A stretch of DNA of 64,000 bases from positions 25,441,946 to 25,505,945 of the forward strand of contig CM069874.1 in assembly GCA_036172665.1 (NCBI GenBank), in the 5' to 3' direction. The notes under the pieces are model-generated. The model was given only the letters and a program-made list of their open reading frames with translations. It was not told the DNA's origin and made no database searches. This document shows, piece after piece, positions 51,553 to 61,929 of the stretch; within the stretch, counting starts at the first letter, position 1; each line of letters opens with the position of its first letter. Made by a program: the position numbers and the translations under genes. Origin of the DNA: Prosopocoilus inquinatus. Taxonomy: Eukaryota; Arthropoda; Insecta; Coleoptera; Lucanidae.

Positions 51553-51750
51553 AAACCTGTTTTACATACTCATAGAAAATGTTACCAGAAAATGGTATAT
51601 CAAATTTTAGGATAGTGTAGAGCAGTGAAACAAATTATTGTACCAAAAATCGTATAGAAACAGATGTATTTGTGTCCGTTTCATAACATTTCTTTTTTAG
51701 TATTATTTTCTGGTAACATAAAATGGTATAATGTAAAACAGTTTTTAGTT
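51553..51750. repeat. imperfect foldback
   Basis: AAACCTGTTTTACATAC..TTACCAGAAAATGGTAT at the left is matched in inverse by TTTTCTGGTAACATAAAATG and TAATGTAAAACAGTTTTT at the right. Probably a small MITE. Confidence 0.55.
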
Positions 51751-52050
51751 TATATATGTACATAGGTACTTCTCGAAACTCAACCTTATTCATTTAAAAT
51801 TGAACTTTTCTTATTAATATTTTGTAATTCTCCCAGTTATAGTTTTGATATAGTTTTTTTTTAACTCTTGGTTAATCGAATTCAGAAAACAAAGAAAGCT
51901 AAGAACTGAAAATAAATTTCAGCTTCTTCTATTCTGGACAATATTATACTAGAAGGTACAATAAGATAATAACATTGTCTGAGAATAATAATATTTTTGT
52001 ACTTTCAACGTAACCTTTTAACACATCTCACGAATGTACTGTGTACAGTG

Positions 52051-52165
52051 TACTACGACGCTCAACTTAAATGATACTCCTGCATGCGAACCACACCCTT
52101 AAGAGCATTCAGCGTAAGGGCTACGAAATAGTCAAATGGTATCATTTATGGTGAGCGTCGTTGTA
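52051..52165. mobile_element. 115-bp MITE close upstream of exon 2
   Basis: TACTACGACGCTCAACTTAA and ATGATAC at the left pair with GTATCAT and TTATGGTGAGCGTCGTTGTA at the right (27-bp inverted ends with a few mismatches). The span begins TA and ends TA, in keeping with a TA target. It ends 234 bp before the exon 2 acceptor. Confidence 0.65.
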
Positions 52166-52399
52166 CCTACACAAACACAAAATTAACTTGTTTTTTTTAA
52201 TTTAGCAAATAAATTCTTTTGTGCTTTCTTATTGGAAGGAAACAAAATTATGGAAGTTTTAAATCATTTAACTTATCTTCAGTTTTTGCTCCTCTTTAGA
52301 AACTTATTTACAACCAAACTTTGTCTGGCCTTAATAAAAAATAAAATATGTGTGGCAAAGAAGATCACGTTTTTTTTTAAACAGTCTTTTTCTTTCCAG

Positions 52400-52657
52400 G
52401 GCAACTTCTGTTGTTCTACACGATATTCTACATTGTATTAGCAGCTTTCTGGGCGATATGTCTGCAAGGACTGTACGCATCTTTAGATGACAAAGAGCCT
52501 ACTTATATCCTTGAAAGGAGTATCATCGGAACGAATCCCGGAATGGGTTTCCGGCCGATATCGAACAGAACCGAGGAAGGTTCTCTAATTTGGTATAATT
52601 CTAAAAATGCAACGCAAGTCGCGAGATGGATCAACTTCCTTAACACATTTTTGGAGC
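52400..52657 (+). CDS. nrv2: exon 2, Na+/K+-ATPase beta subunit (membrane helix and start of ectodomain)
   Basis: The acceptor TTTCTTTCCAG ends at 52399. The first two bases complete the glycine codon begun in exon 1. The exon carries the sole membrane helix, QLLLFYTIFYIVLAAFWAIC, followed by the conserved IIGTNPGMGFRP block (residues 88-99) and sequons NRT (102) and NAT (116). The donor is C|GTAAGT at 52658, phase 1. The helix has the small-residue and aromatic mix by which beta contacts alpha in this family (known of the family, not shown here). Confidence 0.95.
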
Positions 52658-52725
52658 GTAAGTAACTTTGTATTTCACTTATTAAGTGATAATTAATCAT
52701 TAGTTGGTGCTTAATTTTAATTTAG

Positions 52726-52994
52726 AATATAGACTTCAAGTACCAGGTAGTAACCGTGTCCCCTGCGATTTCGACAAAGCCCCGAAACCAGGTCAGGTGT
52801 GTGACGTGAATCTAGAACACTTTGGTCATTGCAGCGATTCCAACGACTTTGGTTTTAACACTTCCTCCCCTTGCATCTACCTCAAATTGAACAGGATCTT
52901 CGGATGGGTGCCCGAGTATTACAACGACACGAAGAATTTGCCGAGCGAAATGCCAGATGACTTAAAACTTCACATTCAACGCGAATTTAGTAGT
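52726..52994 (+). CDS. nrv2: exon 3, Na+/K+-ATPase beta subunit (central ectodomain)
   Basis: It follows a 68-bp intron whose acceptor is TTTAATTTAG at 52716-52725. The split codon makes Q133. It codes for four of the six ectodomain cysteines (146, 158, 168 and 182), which by family knowledge form two disulfides, and for sequons NTS (177) and NDT (199). The block FNTSSPCIYLKLNRIFGW is strongly conserved in insect beta subunits. The donor is AGT|GTAAGC at 52995, phase 0. Confidence 0.95.
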
Positions 52995-53052
52995 GTAAGC
53001 CTAATTTTATTATAGTCCCGTGTTATACATTTCTTATGTGATGCAATTTCAG

Positions 53053-53236
53053 AGTCCAGCGCGTGCCAATCAAATCTGGATTAGCTGTCAAGGGGAAAAC
53101 CCCGGGGATAGAGAACGTGTTAGTCCTAATTTTGAATTCTTCCCGAACAGAGGTTTCGCTGGTTTTTATTATCCTTTTCAAAATGATCCTGGTTACTTGA
53201 GTCCATTGGTAGCAGTGAAAATCAATCAAATCACAA
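53053..53236 (+). CDS. nrv2: exon 4, Na+/K+-ATPase beta subunit (distal ectodomain)
   Basis: It follows a 58-bp intron with acceptor GCAATTTCAG, phase 0. It encodes SPARANQIWISCQGENPGD (C234) and the FPNRGFAGFYYPFQNDPGYL stretch, with the YYPF...GYLSPLVAV core that is a hallmark of the family's beta-sheet domain. The donor is A|GTAAGT at 53237, phase 1. An open frame runs on past the donor to 53421 but loses all family similarity there, so the splice is clear. Confidence 0.95.
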
Positions 53237-53736
53237 GTAAGTACAAAGATTTGACGACCCTTCATGTTTTAAAATTTTTCTGTTTCTGTTGGTTTCCCTG
53301 TTTATATGTTAATGTTTTCGAAGGAGACGGGAGAAAGCTTCTGGAAATGATGATAGTGAAACCAGTTATAACTGCGTATATAGAATTTCATAATAACAGA
53401 AATAAATTCATTCATTATTAAATTTTGGTTACCAATATCAATCATGGAACAACTTAACAAATAAAAAGAAATGCATTTTATATGATTAAGTTGATTGTTT
53501 GGATGAAACGCTTGCATTCGCAAAGTACGGTATCATCTAGAATAAGGTTTACTAAATAGAATGAAAAAATCCCTTCTACTTACTAAGGGGGGGCATTACT
53601 CAAGGGGGTGGTACAGAGGTACAAATCCAACCAGTGAAGACAGTTAACAGCATCTAAGGAAATATAGAAATATATTGATTCGATCCGATACGAAAAACAG
53701 ATGTCTACTACATTTAAAGGCGTTACATGTTCTTGT

Positions 53737-54065
53737 CACGGCCAGCTGAATTGATATGTCATATACGGCCAGTCCAATTCGCCTAAAAATGTGTTCCAGT
53801 AAAGCAAACCATGAAGCGTGTCAACTAGCGCCCTCTCATATTCATTAATTAGGCCTTACCTTGGTTACCATACCGACGCTTATTGTGACAACTTAAATAT
53901 CAAGACGAATTGACATTTTTCATAACAAAAAATTTCAAGATGAAAATTTTGAAACTACTTTTGAATTTGCGGGCGCCACTTGACACACGCTTTTCATTTT
54001 TTCCAAAAATATTTTTAACGCTCTGTGGACTGGCCGTGTATGACATATCAATTCAGCTGGCCATG
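53737..54065. mobile_element. 329-bp MITE with perfect 8-bp target duplication
   Basis: GTTCTTGT flanks both sides (53729-53736 and 54066-54073). Ends CACGGCCAGCTGAATTGATA and, in reverse, CATGGCCAGCTGAATTGATA differ at one base. The inverted arms continue through TGTCATA(TA/CA)CGGCCAGTCCA, which itself repeats the GGCCAG motif. The 8-bp duplication fits hAT or P-type insertion. No coding capacity. Confidence 0.88.
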
Positions 54066-55964
54066 GTTCTTGTAAGGAGTGATGGCTTTGTTCTATGTTT
54101 GCATTTGTCATTGTTTCAACTCAGACTGATAAACTTTCGGCGCTTTGTTATTTTGTTAATTAGTTAAACAGTCATCAACTTCGACTAGAAAGAAACCACC
54201 TCGTTTGTCTATCGGAATGATGCAAAACTGTCGAGCGTGGGTAAGCATTTGTTAGCTTTGCTGATCTAGAATAAGCAAATTACTGAAATACCTATTATCT
54301 TCCAAAGGTTTTATGGAAAACGTAGATTCAATAGAATATGTAACCAAATCAAGAAACATTCGTACCTAGATTGAAACAGCTGTGCAATGTAATTTTTTCG
54401 CGCCCTTACGTGTAACAAACGCATTTTTCTACTACCCTTTACGAAAAGACATTTTTTTGTTACCGGATTCTTACAGCGAAAACTTCATTTCCGTCACTAG
54501 TGAAGAAAAATCTCATAAAGTTAATCCTGCTAATTTTCACCTCCGACTTGCTATCGCTGTATAGCGTCATTATTAAATGCTGTGCTGTTTCTGATTCAGA
54601 AAGTGAATCAGATCTTCCCAATACTCCATCAAAAATCGGGTCGTAGAAAAAATATAGTGTTTAACTAGTGGAAATCATTTTCAAGCTCGCGAACAATACT
54701 AAACTCGGTTTCGCCTCGTCTGGTAAACTGTTCTTTCGCTTAAAAAAATGTCACTTTCGTCACTCATCGAATAGTTAACTATTTTGCTTGCCCTTATTTT
54801 ACAACGTAACGGTATTATCTGCAAAAATAAATGATCAGGAAGTCGCAGTTGTCGTTAGCGGATTCAAATCACTATACAAATTGAAGACTTTTATTTTACT
54901 CAATAGTGATATTTAAAAAAAAATACCGCACTTGCATTTTTGATATGAGTAGTGAAGTACTGGTGCTGATGCCCGAGAAGAAGAAAAAGAGAATGTAAGC
55001 AGCAACAAGTAAATTAATTGTTCTGAACAGTGCCTTCCCCACCTACATCCAAGCAAAGAAGCTACGTACTATAAAATCATCTATTTCAACCACATGCTCT
55101 TTGTTGCTCTTCACGAAACCACTATTTGCTAATATGAATATCCTCTATCATTCATTTATAATTTCTTTCAGAATTTGTTTTTATTTGTATTGTTATGGTT
55201 TGTTAAGACATTTAGAAACTGAGTAGTTAAAATTCACAGTGAAAGAATTTTTATCACTGGTCAAAAATTGGTGTTCGAGACATTTTACAATCGATACTGA
55301 TAGATATACTTATGTCATATATTTGTAAAATATGTGACGTATCTTCAGATTAAACAATGATTTTCCGAGAACTGGAATAAAATAATCATTTGTCGGGAAA
55401 GCAAAATCCTACTTATTTTATTTATTATTCTTTATGGAGTGCCGCGATAATTTCTTCTTGTTGCCAATGTGTTGTTTTTCTTGCAAGAAACTTCTTTAGG
55501 GTTGCTCAACTTTCTTCCTCGCGGCTGATCTTCGATGGGAATGAAACAATTCCGCGAAAGCCTTTTGACAACGTTCGCCCTTCTCCAGTTCTTCATTAAC
55601 TTTTTCTTAGTTTTCTGGAAATCATTATCTATCTAATCTGATGAAACATCATACATTGTCTCCCCTGATTTTCTCGCTGCTGCTCCTTAATTAGGGTACA
55701 CAGAGCTCCAGTGCAACAAATCTCTGGAGTCTTCATCTGACCTCCAAGAGCGGTTGTCGATATATTTTCTAATGAAATACGGATAAAGGATTACAATTAT
55801 TTTAGAAAAATCTCTCTATAAAAAACAAAAACAAACAAAACCGCACCATTGTACTGAAACAAAGAAGAACCTGTGCCGTTTATGATTATTTGTAATTAAG
55901 GAGTAGTCATATAGGTTGTAGGTTTTTGCATTCCCCCCATTTCAGGCTTAATTATTATCGTATG

Positions 55965-56115
55965 ACTTTTGAAATTTTAGATAAAGGGTGCTCATGGAAA
56001 GCAAAACGTCTAGTGCCAAATAACCTAATACATAAAAAGTTGCTATTGAATATCCAATAACTTCTTTAGCTCTTATTGTAAGTCTGTCACTCCCTCTTTT
56101 TCTGTTCATACTATC
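55965..56115. repeat. fragment related to the interior of the 17850-20303 element
   Basis: GAAATTTTAGATAAA..AATATCCAATAACTTCTTTA..GCTCTTATTGTAAGT parallels 19485-19580 (AAATTTTAGATAAATGGAG.., TTTCCAATAACTTCTTTTG, TTCTTATTGTAGGT). So a second, decayed copy of that transposon's 3' part lies here without its termini. Confidence 0.6.
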
Positions 56116-57563
56116 AGCCTTTCGCACTAAATTTACTGTATTTCACTGTTCATGGTTAACCTTTATTTGACATTTTAAAAATCTTACCATATAAGCCTAA
56201 CGGCAATTTACACAGGTTTTTTTTAGAAGTTAGAATTTTGTTTTTTTGCTTGTTTGCGTGCGAGTTACAAACAAAATTCTTCAATTTGGATAAAAAATTG
56301 TAGTTGTTATCCTGGCATGCTTTCAGAAGGCCACGATGTATATGTTCAACTGTTTTTTGAATTCTGTGTTATTATTATTTAACATACACACTAATTACGT
56401 GATAAAACAAATCGTAAACATTCTACTTAGTTGCAATGAATTTAAACGTCATCTATCTACTTTCTTAGTAGAATGCCGTCAAGTTCAAAATAGATTCGAA
56501 AAATATGTGAACTGCAATCAAAGAACGAGATTGCATATTGTATTAAACCTGATTCAAATGCAGCGTATAATGCCAAGCAGCACATCAACTTGCTATTGTC
56601 CTAAAGTAAAAACTAATTTCATTGAATATCAGTAAACTATTTGTCTCTATAGTCCCAATGAAAATTATAAATTATTTTTTAAATTAAATCGCAGTTAGAA
56701 AATGTATGCATATAAAAATCATCTGTTGTCCAAAAGTAAACACTATTTTAATAGCATTTCCTATAACAACGTTTCATCTTCACACCAACGTGAAGCAAAA
56801 ACTCTGCTTCTCAACTTCGCAATGACTTCAATTTCAAAATATCAGGGCGTTACAGGAATCATCCAAAGCGCCATCTCTTGAGCAAAAGTGAAATCAATTT
56901 CAATCGATGTTCCTAATACAATGGCGAACCATTTTCCTAGTGACAATCTCAGCGAGACCCTGCCTTCTAAGTTTGCAATGAGTTTATTTCAAAATATGAA
57001 TGCATCAAAGAGTCTTCTCTTGATCATTTTCACGACGACGATTTCAACAAAACATTCTTATCTAACTTCGCAATAAAATTTATTCTATTTCAAAATTAAA
57101 TTGAAAACCTTAGAACAAGGCGCGAAGGGAATCATCTTTTAACCAAAAATGAAAAGCTAGGTATCTCAAATAGCAGAAATCGAAAGAAATAATTAAATTT
57201 CTTTGCTCATTCATCTTCATACTTCATTTGTCAATAAATTAAAGTTTTAATAGCCTTAATAGAACCTCAAGAACGCAATTTTCTCTGAATAATCTCAATA
57301 ATAGCAATTATTTGAAAAATTGAATTAAAAATATGGAATTTAAAAATGTGTGACATAAACCGTCCAGAGTGGCAACTCTTGGCCGAAAGGAAAAACTATT
57401 TCAATCGAAATTTAATCGTTTTAATATTCCATCGCATACGTTTTCTGCAAAAACTTATTTCTTTTTCTAAAGTAATAGAAAGCAGATTTTATTTATTCGA
57501 TTTTCGGTCAACCATCGACTCCCAAGAGACCCCTACAGGTTGTTTGACATCGAACCGACTCCT

Positions 57564-57740
57564 ACAGGTTCATCGACCCTTGTTAAATTTTCTCAACTCC
57601 GCTGGGAACCTCTGCTTTATAATACATGTTTTGATGTTGAGCTCGTAAAAATATCGATCATGTTTAATGCAAGGAATTAAAACTCTGGTTTCATAACCTA
57701 CCGTCTAAAAATCTTTGAGAATCAGAACGTGAAGACAAAT
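57564..57740. repeat. direct repeat, unit A
   Basis: Pairs with 57945-58116 in the same orientation, sharing CTCAACTCCGCTGGGAACCT, CTGCTTTA.AATACAT, AAAACTCT..TTTCATAAC and GATCAGAACGTGAAGACAAA (with single changes). About 175 bp each, 205 bp apart. No open frame. Origin by local duplication or two copies of one repeat. Confidence 0.8.
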
Positions 57741-57944
57741 CTACACACGTACGTGTTCAGGTAACGCCATCCCATTCCCATTCTGAGTTTATTGTATAAC
57801 AAAGATAAGAAATACAAATATCGCCAGTGCAAGAAGGAAAGCGACAATTTTAGGGAATTCTTTTACTGCGATGGTAATAGTTGACTGCCGACTGTTATGA
57901 ACTATCTAGTCAAAAATGTATTAGGTTATGTGATAATACAAATT

Positions 57945-58116
57945 ACAGGTCTCTCGACCTTTGTTAAGTTTCCTCAACTCCGCTGGGAACCTCTGCTTTA
58001 CAATACATATTTTGAATTTGTGGGAATAATCGATTATGTTTGATGCAAAGAATCAAAACTCTAATTTCATAACTCAACGTCAAAAAATCTTTGAGGATCA
58101 GAACGTGAAGACAAAT
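57945..58116. repeat. direct repeat, unit B
   Basis: Second copy of 57564-57740. Differences are mainly single-base changes and a few short indels. Confidence 0.8.
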
Positions 58117-58562
58117 TATTGAAAATAATTCAGTTTTAATTTCATTTCTTTAAACATTTCCTAGAAAATGTTGAAGAAAATCACACACTTCCATTCGTTG
58201 ACCTCGTTTCAAAATTGATTTGATCCAATTCGTTTCAAATAAAAAAAAAAGTTAAACGGAAATAAAATTATTTATAAAAAGCGGAGTATACCTAACCGCC
58301 TAAGATTGAATTTGAAATGAGGGCTTTAAAACTTTTTTAAGAATTTCCTGCTGCTGGTCCTTTTGGCCGTTTGCCATTATTTTAATATTGGTGAGGAAAA
58401 ATTTCTTAGGGACATATTTTATTTATATGCATGTATTTAAGGACCTTGATAACCTAAAAGTACATAATACGCCCTGATTAATACCACATAAAATACCGAA
58501 AATAATTCCGATGTTATTTATTGCCCAGAATTAGGTGATTAAATTATTTAAAGAGGTTTTAT

Positions 58563-58612
58563 TAGCTACTGGTTTCGATCAATAATTTTCATCATCAAAT
58601 AATTAGAAAATA
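58563..58612 (-). other. hammerhead-like motif, degenerate
   Basis: On the minus strand TTGATGA (58598-58592; C3 to T), an extra T, a poorly paired stem GAAAA..TGATC, then GAAAC (58576-58572) and CAGTA. The cleavage triplet would be GTA, which is allowed. Flanks pair ATTA with TAAT as stem I. Weaker than the 22.4-kb motif but of the same plan. Confidence 0.35.
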
Positions 58613-58860
58613 GTTGAAAGCAACCTTCATTGAGGAGAAGTAATACAAGATCTTCCTAATCGATCGTATCTGACGTGACCACATTCTGCCTAATATTTCA
58701 ATAAACATGAATGACTTCAGCAGGATTAAAATGAATAAAATGTCCTTACTAGTTTTCTCTACAGCAGCGTCGATCAAGTGAGTATTAGCCAAGTGTTAAG
58801 TAATTAATTTTGTGTGACGTAGGTCACGTGGGATACAGGATTAAATGAAAATCCGGTAGA

Positions 58861-59008
58861 TAGTGGCGGCTCGTCGAGCAAGACCCTGTCCTATTAAAGT
58901 TGCACGTTCCGGTACCAATTCGGAATAACGCCAAAAAACAGATTTATTTATTTATTTCCCTCTTGCAGTTGTTGCCCACCCGTAGTAAAGCATCACGAGC
59001 CGCCACTG
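58861..59008. mobile_element. 148-bp hAT-type MITE with 8-bp target duplication
   Basis: Ends TAGTGGCGGCTCGT and ACGAGCCGCCACTG are inverted (first base differs). CCGGTAGA (58853-58860) and CCGGTAAA (59009-59016) are the 8-bp duplication, 7 of 8 identical. Size, ends and duplication all fit a non-autonomous hAT. Confidence 0.87.
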
Positions 59009-59906
59009 CCGGTAAAATAATTTCCGCTTACATTTCAATTTACTGACACTGCTTGAATAGATTTGCGAAGATTACCTACAAAAGTAAAGTCTGCATGGGC
59101 CAGAATTTCTCAAGCCAGTTTATTTTGAAGAAAATATTTACTCGCTGCGTCACTGCGGAAAATAACCGCGACTTTGTAGAACAGAAAACGAACCAACAGA
59201 TGCATTCAGGCTTCGAAAATATAAACAGCATCATTCTAAGAATAATTCCAATATGTTTGCCGCACGCTCACTACCTTGTGTTCCTAAAATCTTATTCAAC
59301 ATTCGCATGTTGTTGTCACGACACGTTTTCAGCACATGGTAAAAGTCCCGCGGCAACAAAAAAAAACGTTATGTAATCAGGAGAATTATTATGACTAGAT
59401 ATTACTGTTGTAACAGATTGGCTGTAATTCTAATTAACAATACAATAAAGCCTGAAACACATTTGACGTTCGCATTCGCACCTCGTCGCAGTTATTCAGA
59501 CCGCGAACTTGTGTTCTTGTGTACACAAACTACAATTATTTATTACTAAAGACCGGATTTTTAGGTGCGAAAAAGTATACAGTGTTTCAACGGATTGGTT
59601 TCGCAATAGGAAAAACTTCTTATTTTTGAGCTTTCAAGAAAATGTTATGCTGTGTAAAAAAGTTTTTGCTTGTCCTAAAATTCACAAAAAATCATAGAAC
59701 GTGTAAAACTTGAAAAAGACGAAAGCCGCGGAAGTAAAAGGAAACTAAATTAAAAAAGTAGTGACCTTAAAAAAGTCACCATCTTCCATAATTGAAACAA
59801 GACGTTTGTTGAACGATTACGTAGTTTGGCGTTCTAGTTTCCTAAATCCGCTTTACTTAAACCTGGGTGTAAATCAAAGCTAAATGACAATTTTTTCTTC
59901 TTTCAG

Positions 59907-60019
59907 CAAACGTAATCGTCAATATCGAATGCCGTGCCTGGGCCAAAAACATTCAATACAAAGGAGGACACCGTGAACGTATGGGGTCGGTGCACTTTGA
60001 AATAATGCGAGACGATTGA
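59907..60019 (+). CDS. nrv2: exon 5, Na+/K+-ATPase beta subunit (C-terminus and stop)
   Basis: It is too short for an ORF scan but certain from context. The acceptor TTTTTTCTTCTTTCAG ends at 59906. The first two bases complete T284. The exon then reads NVIVNIECRAWAKNIQYKGG and ends in MGSVHFEIMRDD with TGA at 60017-60019. C292 is the expected partner of C234. The ECRAWAKNI motif and terminal GSVHFEI block match the insect Nrv1/2 C-terminus. The 6.7-kb intron before it contains two short transposons. Confidence 0.94.
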
Positions 60020-61130
60020 TTACTTGTGATTTTAGTAAATTATGTAACGTCGTTGTCGTGAAATTATAGTACTTAAGTTTCCTGTAAGTGTGAACTTGCT
60101 TTAAATTTCATTCACATGATCATAATTAGAATTGACTTGAAATTTAACGTAAGATCATGTTCCTTTACTATTAGTTATTTGAATATATTTATTGTTAAAA
60201 GAGAACAAACATAGTCGTAGCACATACTTAAGAATAATAAGAAGAGACGTCGGTTTTATTTGCAGTTCTTCCAGTTTTACTTGCGTTGTTATCGTTTTAT
60301 TTACGTTGTTTTCGATAAAGTAGAAGCAATTCAAATTCGGCACGCGGACTTATTTATGCTGGGAATTTGGCACTGGCGAATGAGGAGTGCCTTTCCGTAG
60401 AAATTTAGAACGACTTGATTATATACAAACGGAAAATGTGATTTAGTTTTAGGTATTGCTAGATTGTAAGCCCATGAAACTTAAACCAGATTGTCCAAAG
60501 ATGTGATGAAAAAGTTTTCTTCCCGACTAGGTTGCCAGATGTTTGGAAAAAAATTTGGTTTTTAAATAAATGACAGCTTGAACACCCGGCAACTGATTAT
60601 CCAATTTTTCAATAAACAATCAACAAATGCAGTGCCTTCAACTGTGTCTAAAAGTGATTTTTTACACTCACTATTTAAATTAAGGACAAACATAAAATAC
60701 AATCTCGCGAATTCTTCTATTTCATCAAATTTCTATAAAATTCGAGTTTACATTTTTATATGTTTATGTATCATGTGTCTAAATAAAAACCTGGTCAAAT
60801 AGGTTATGACCTATAATTTGCACGTTGCTTCTAAGTTCAATCGCCAAACTATTTATATGTTTGAAACCTATTTTTTTACAAATTACCTACTGAAAGTATC
60901 ATTTGTACCTGAAAATTGCTATTACAACGGTTGCAATTTTTTTTTTTCTAAAAGTACCAAATTATTCAAGATGTACAAATCTTCTTTGGAAATTATTGCA
61001 CAACTTACTTGACCAGTTTTTTATCACGTATAGGTAGTTTATTGAGCCGAATGAGTTCATTTCATGTTTCCAAACTTTGTTACATTATTGTACAAATCAG
61101 AAATAAAGAGCTATTGATGTTTATTGTCCT
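60020..61130 (+). other. likely 3' UTR of the ATPase beta gene
   Basis: AT-rich sequence without coding content follows the stop. Candidate polyadenylation signals AATAAA occur at 60565, 60782 and 61102. The last is followed within about 30 bp by T/GT-rich sequence (TTGATGTTTATTGTCC), the best layout of the three and a 3' UTR of about 1.1 kb. Which site is used is not decided by sequence alone. Confidence 0.35.
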
Positions 61131-61929
61131 TCACAGTGTTTTTATTAATAATTACCTTCATTAAAACCATTAACGAATTTTTGTATGTACAGACGCGAGC
61201 AAGAAATTTTGGTCGTCATTGATTATCAAAGGTTGGCACCGCACTTGCATTTTATTATACATAAATAAGGAGCTTTATGGTGTAACTTTGAAAATAGGAA
61301 TAGTTTATTAAAGAGCATTTAGCTTATTTTCGACTCTTTCGTGGTAAAACGTAGAATATTTACCATCAATTTTTTTAATTTTTGGAATCAAAACTGGTGT
61401 TTTGACTGTCAGTGACCATCGAAATTTATGCTCACAACTGTACCAACGTGTGCAAATAAAAATAAATGACTGTTATGGATACTTGCATTATTTTAATTTT
61501 GTAAAACTGGCTTTAGTATATTTTTTAACCAAGATTTGTGACAGTCAATTAACATTAGATCGTTACGAAACATCGGTAAATTAAAATTAGACGTACAATA
61601 GCGATTATTTTTTTATGCACCTGATGGTACATGAAGAAATGCGATAAGCGGGGTTTCTTTTTGTCTAGGGTTACCTAAAGAAGAATCCGTCCCCATCTAC
61701 CAGTTGTCCCTTAAGTGCCTTTAAAGCTTCGGCTAAAAGTTTTCCTCTACGAGTAGGTACTAAAAGTATTATCAGTGCAAAAAGTGTAAAAAGAAAACAA
61801 TTCGGACTCTCTGTTTTCTTATGAGAGTGTTAATGTTCACACCTTTACCACTGAATGAAATGCGTATTTACTTAAGAAGTATGTTGAAATTAACATAAAA
61901 CGTTAATTAAATTTTAATTAAAGATTCAG
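61131..61929. other. downstream DNA, nothing recognised
   Basis: AT-rich with only short chance frames (for example 61402-61584). No repeat pair or gene is apparent. Confidence 0.3.

Larger units (their letters stand above)
4863..52399 (+). other. intron 1 of the ATPase beta gene (47.5 kb)
   Basis: Bounded by G|GTACGT at 4863 and TTTCTTTCCAG at 52389-52399, both in phase 1. It holds nearly all mobile DNA in the window, listed separately. Stretches in which I see only AT-rich unique-looking sequence are 6724-8624, 9010-9520, 9800-11094, 11210-12111, 13090-14533, 15630-16276, 20306-21200, 27010-29953, 34749-37913, 38905-42280, 42740-45295, 46180-47330 and 48990-51039. Several of these must contain enhancers, but no motif cluster could be defended. 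Confidence 0.9.
53237..59906 (+). other. intron 4 of the ATPase beta gene (6.7 kb)
   Basis: From A|GTAAGT to TTTCTTCTTTCAG, phase 1. Holds two TSD-flanked short transposons, a direct repeat pair, a fragment like the inside of the 17850-20303 element and a hammerhead-like motif. 54074-55960 and 56116-57563 show no gene; the open frame at 55390-55599 has no recognisable domain. Confidence 0.9.
4724..60019 (+). other. nrv2: Na+/K+-ATPase beta subunit gene (Nervana type), five coding exons
   Basis: The gene encodes the beta subunit of the plasma-membrane sodium pump, which pairs with the catalytic alpha subunit, is needed for its folding and delivery to the surface, and in insects also serves septate junctions. 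The joined exons give 320 residues, the usual family length. Seen: cytoplasmic tail 1-47 with LGRTGKNW (39-46), a single transmembrane helix about 48-73, then an ectodomain with sequons N102, N116, N177 and N199 and cysteines 146/158, 168/182 and 234/292, which by family knowledge form three disulfides. The ECRAWAKN and GSVHFEI blocks near the C-terminus are typical of insect Nrv1/Nrv2. All four splice junctions have GT/AG and matching phases. Introns are 47,537, 68, 58 and 6,670 bp. Whether this is the nrv1 or nrv2 orthologue cannot be settled by eye; nrv3 is less likely. Confidence 0.93.

Noticed and set aside
53237..53421. Open frame continuing past exon 4
   Set aside because: Similarity to beta subunits stops exactly at the GTAAGT donor and resumes only in exon 5, so this is intron read-through.
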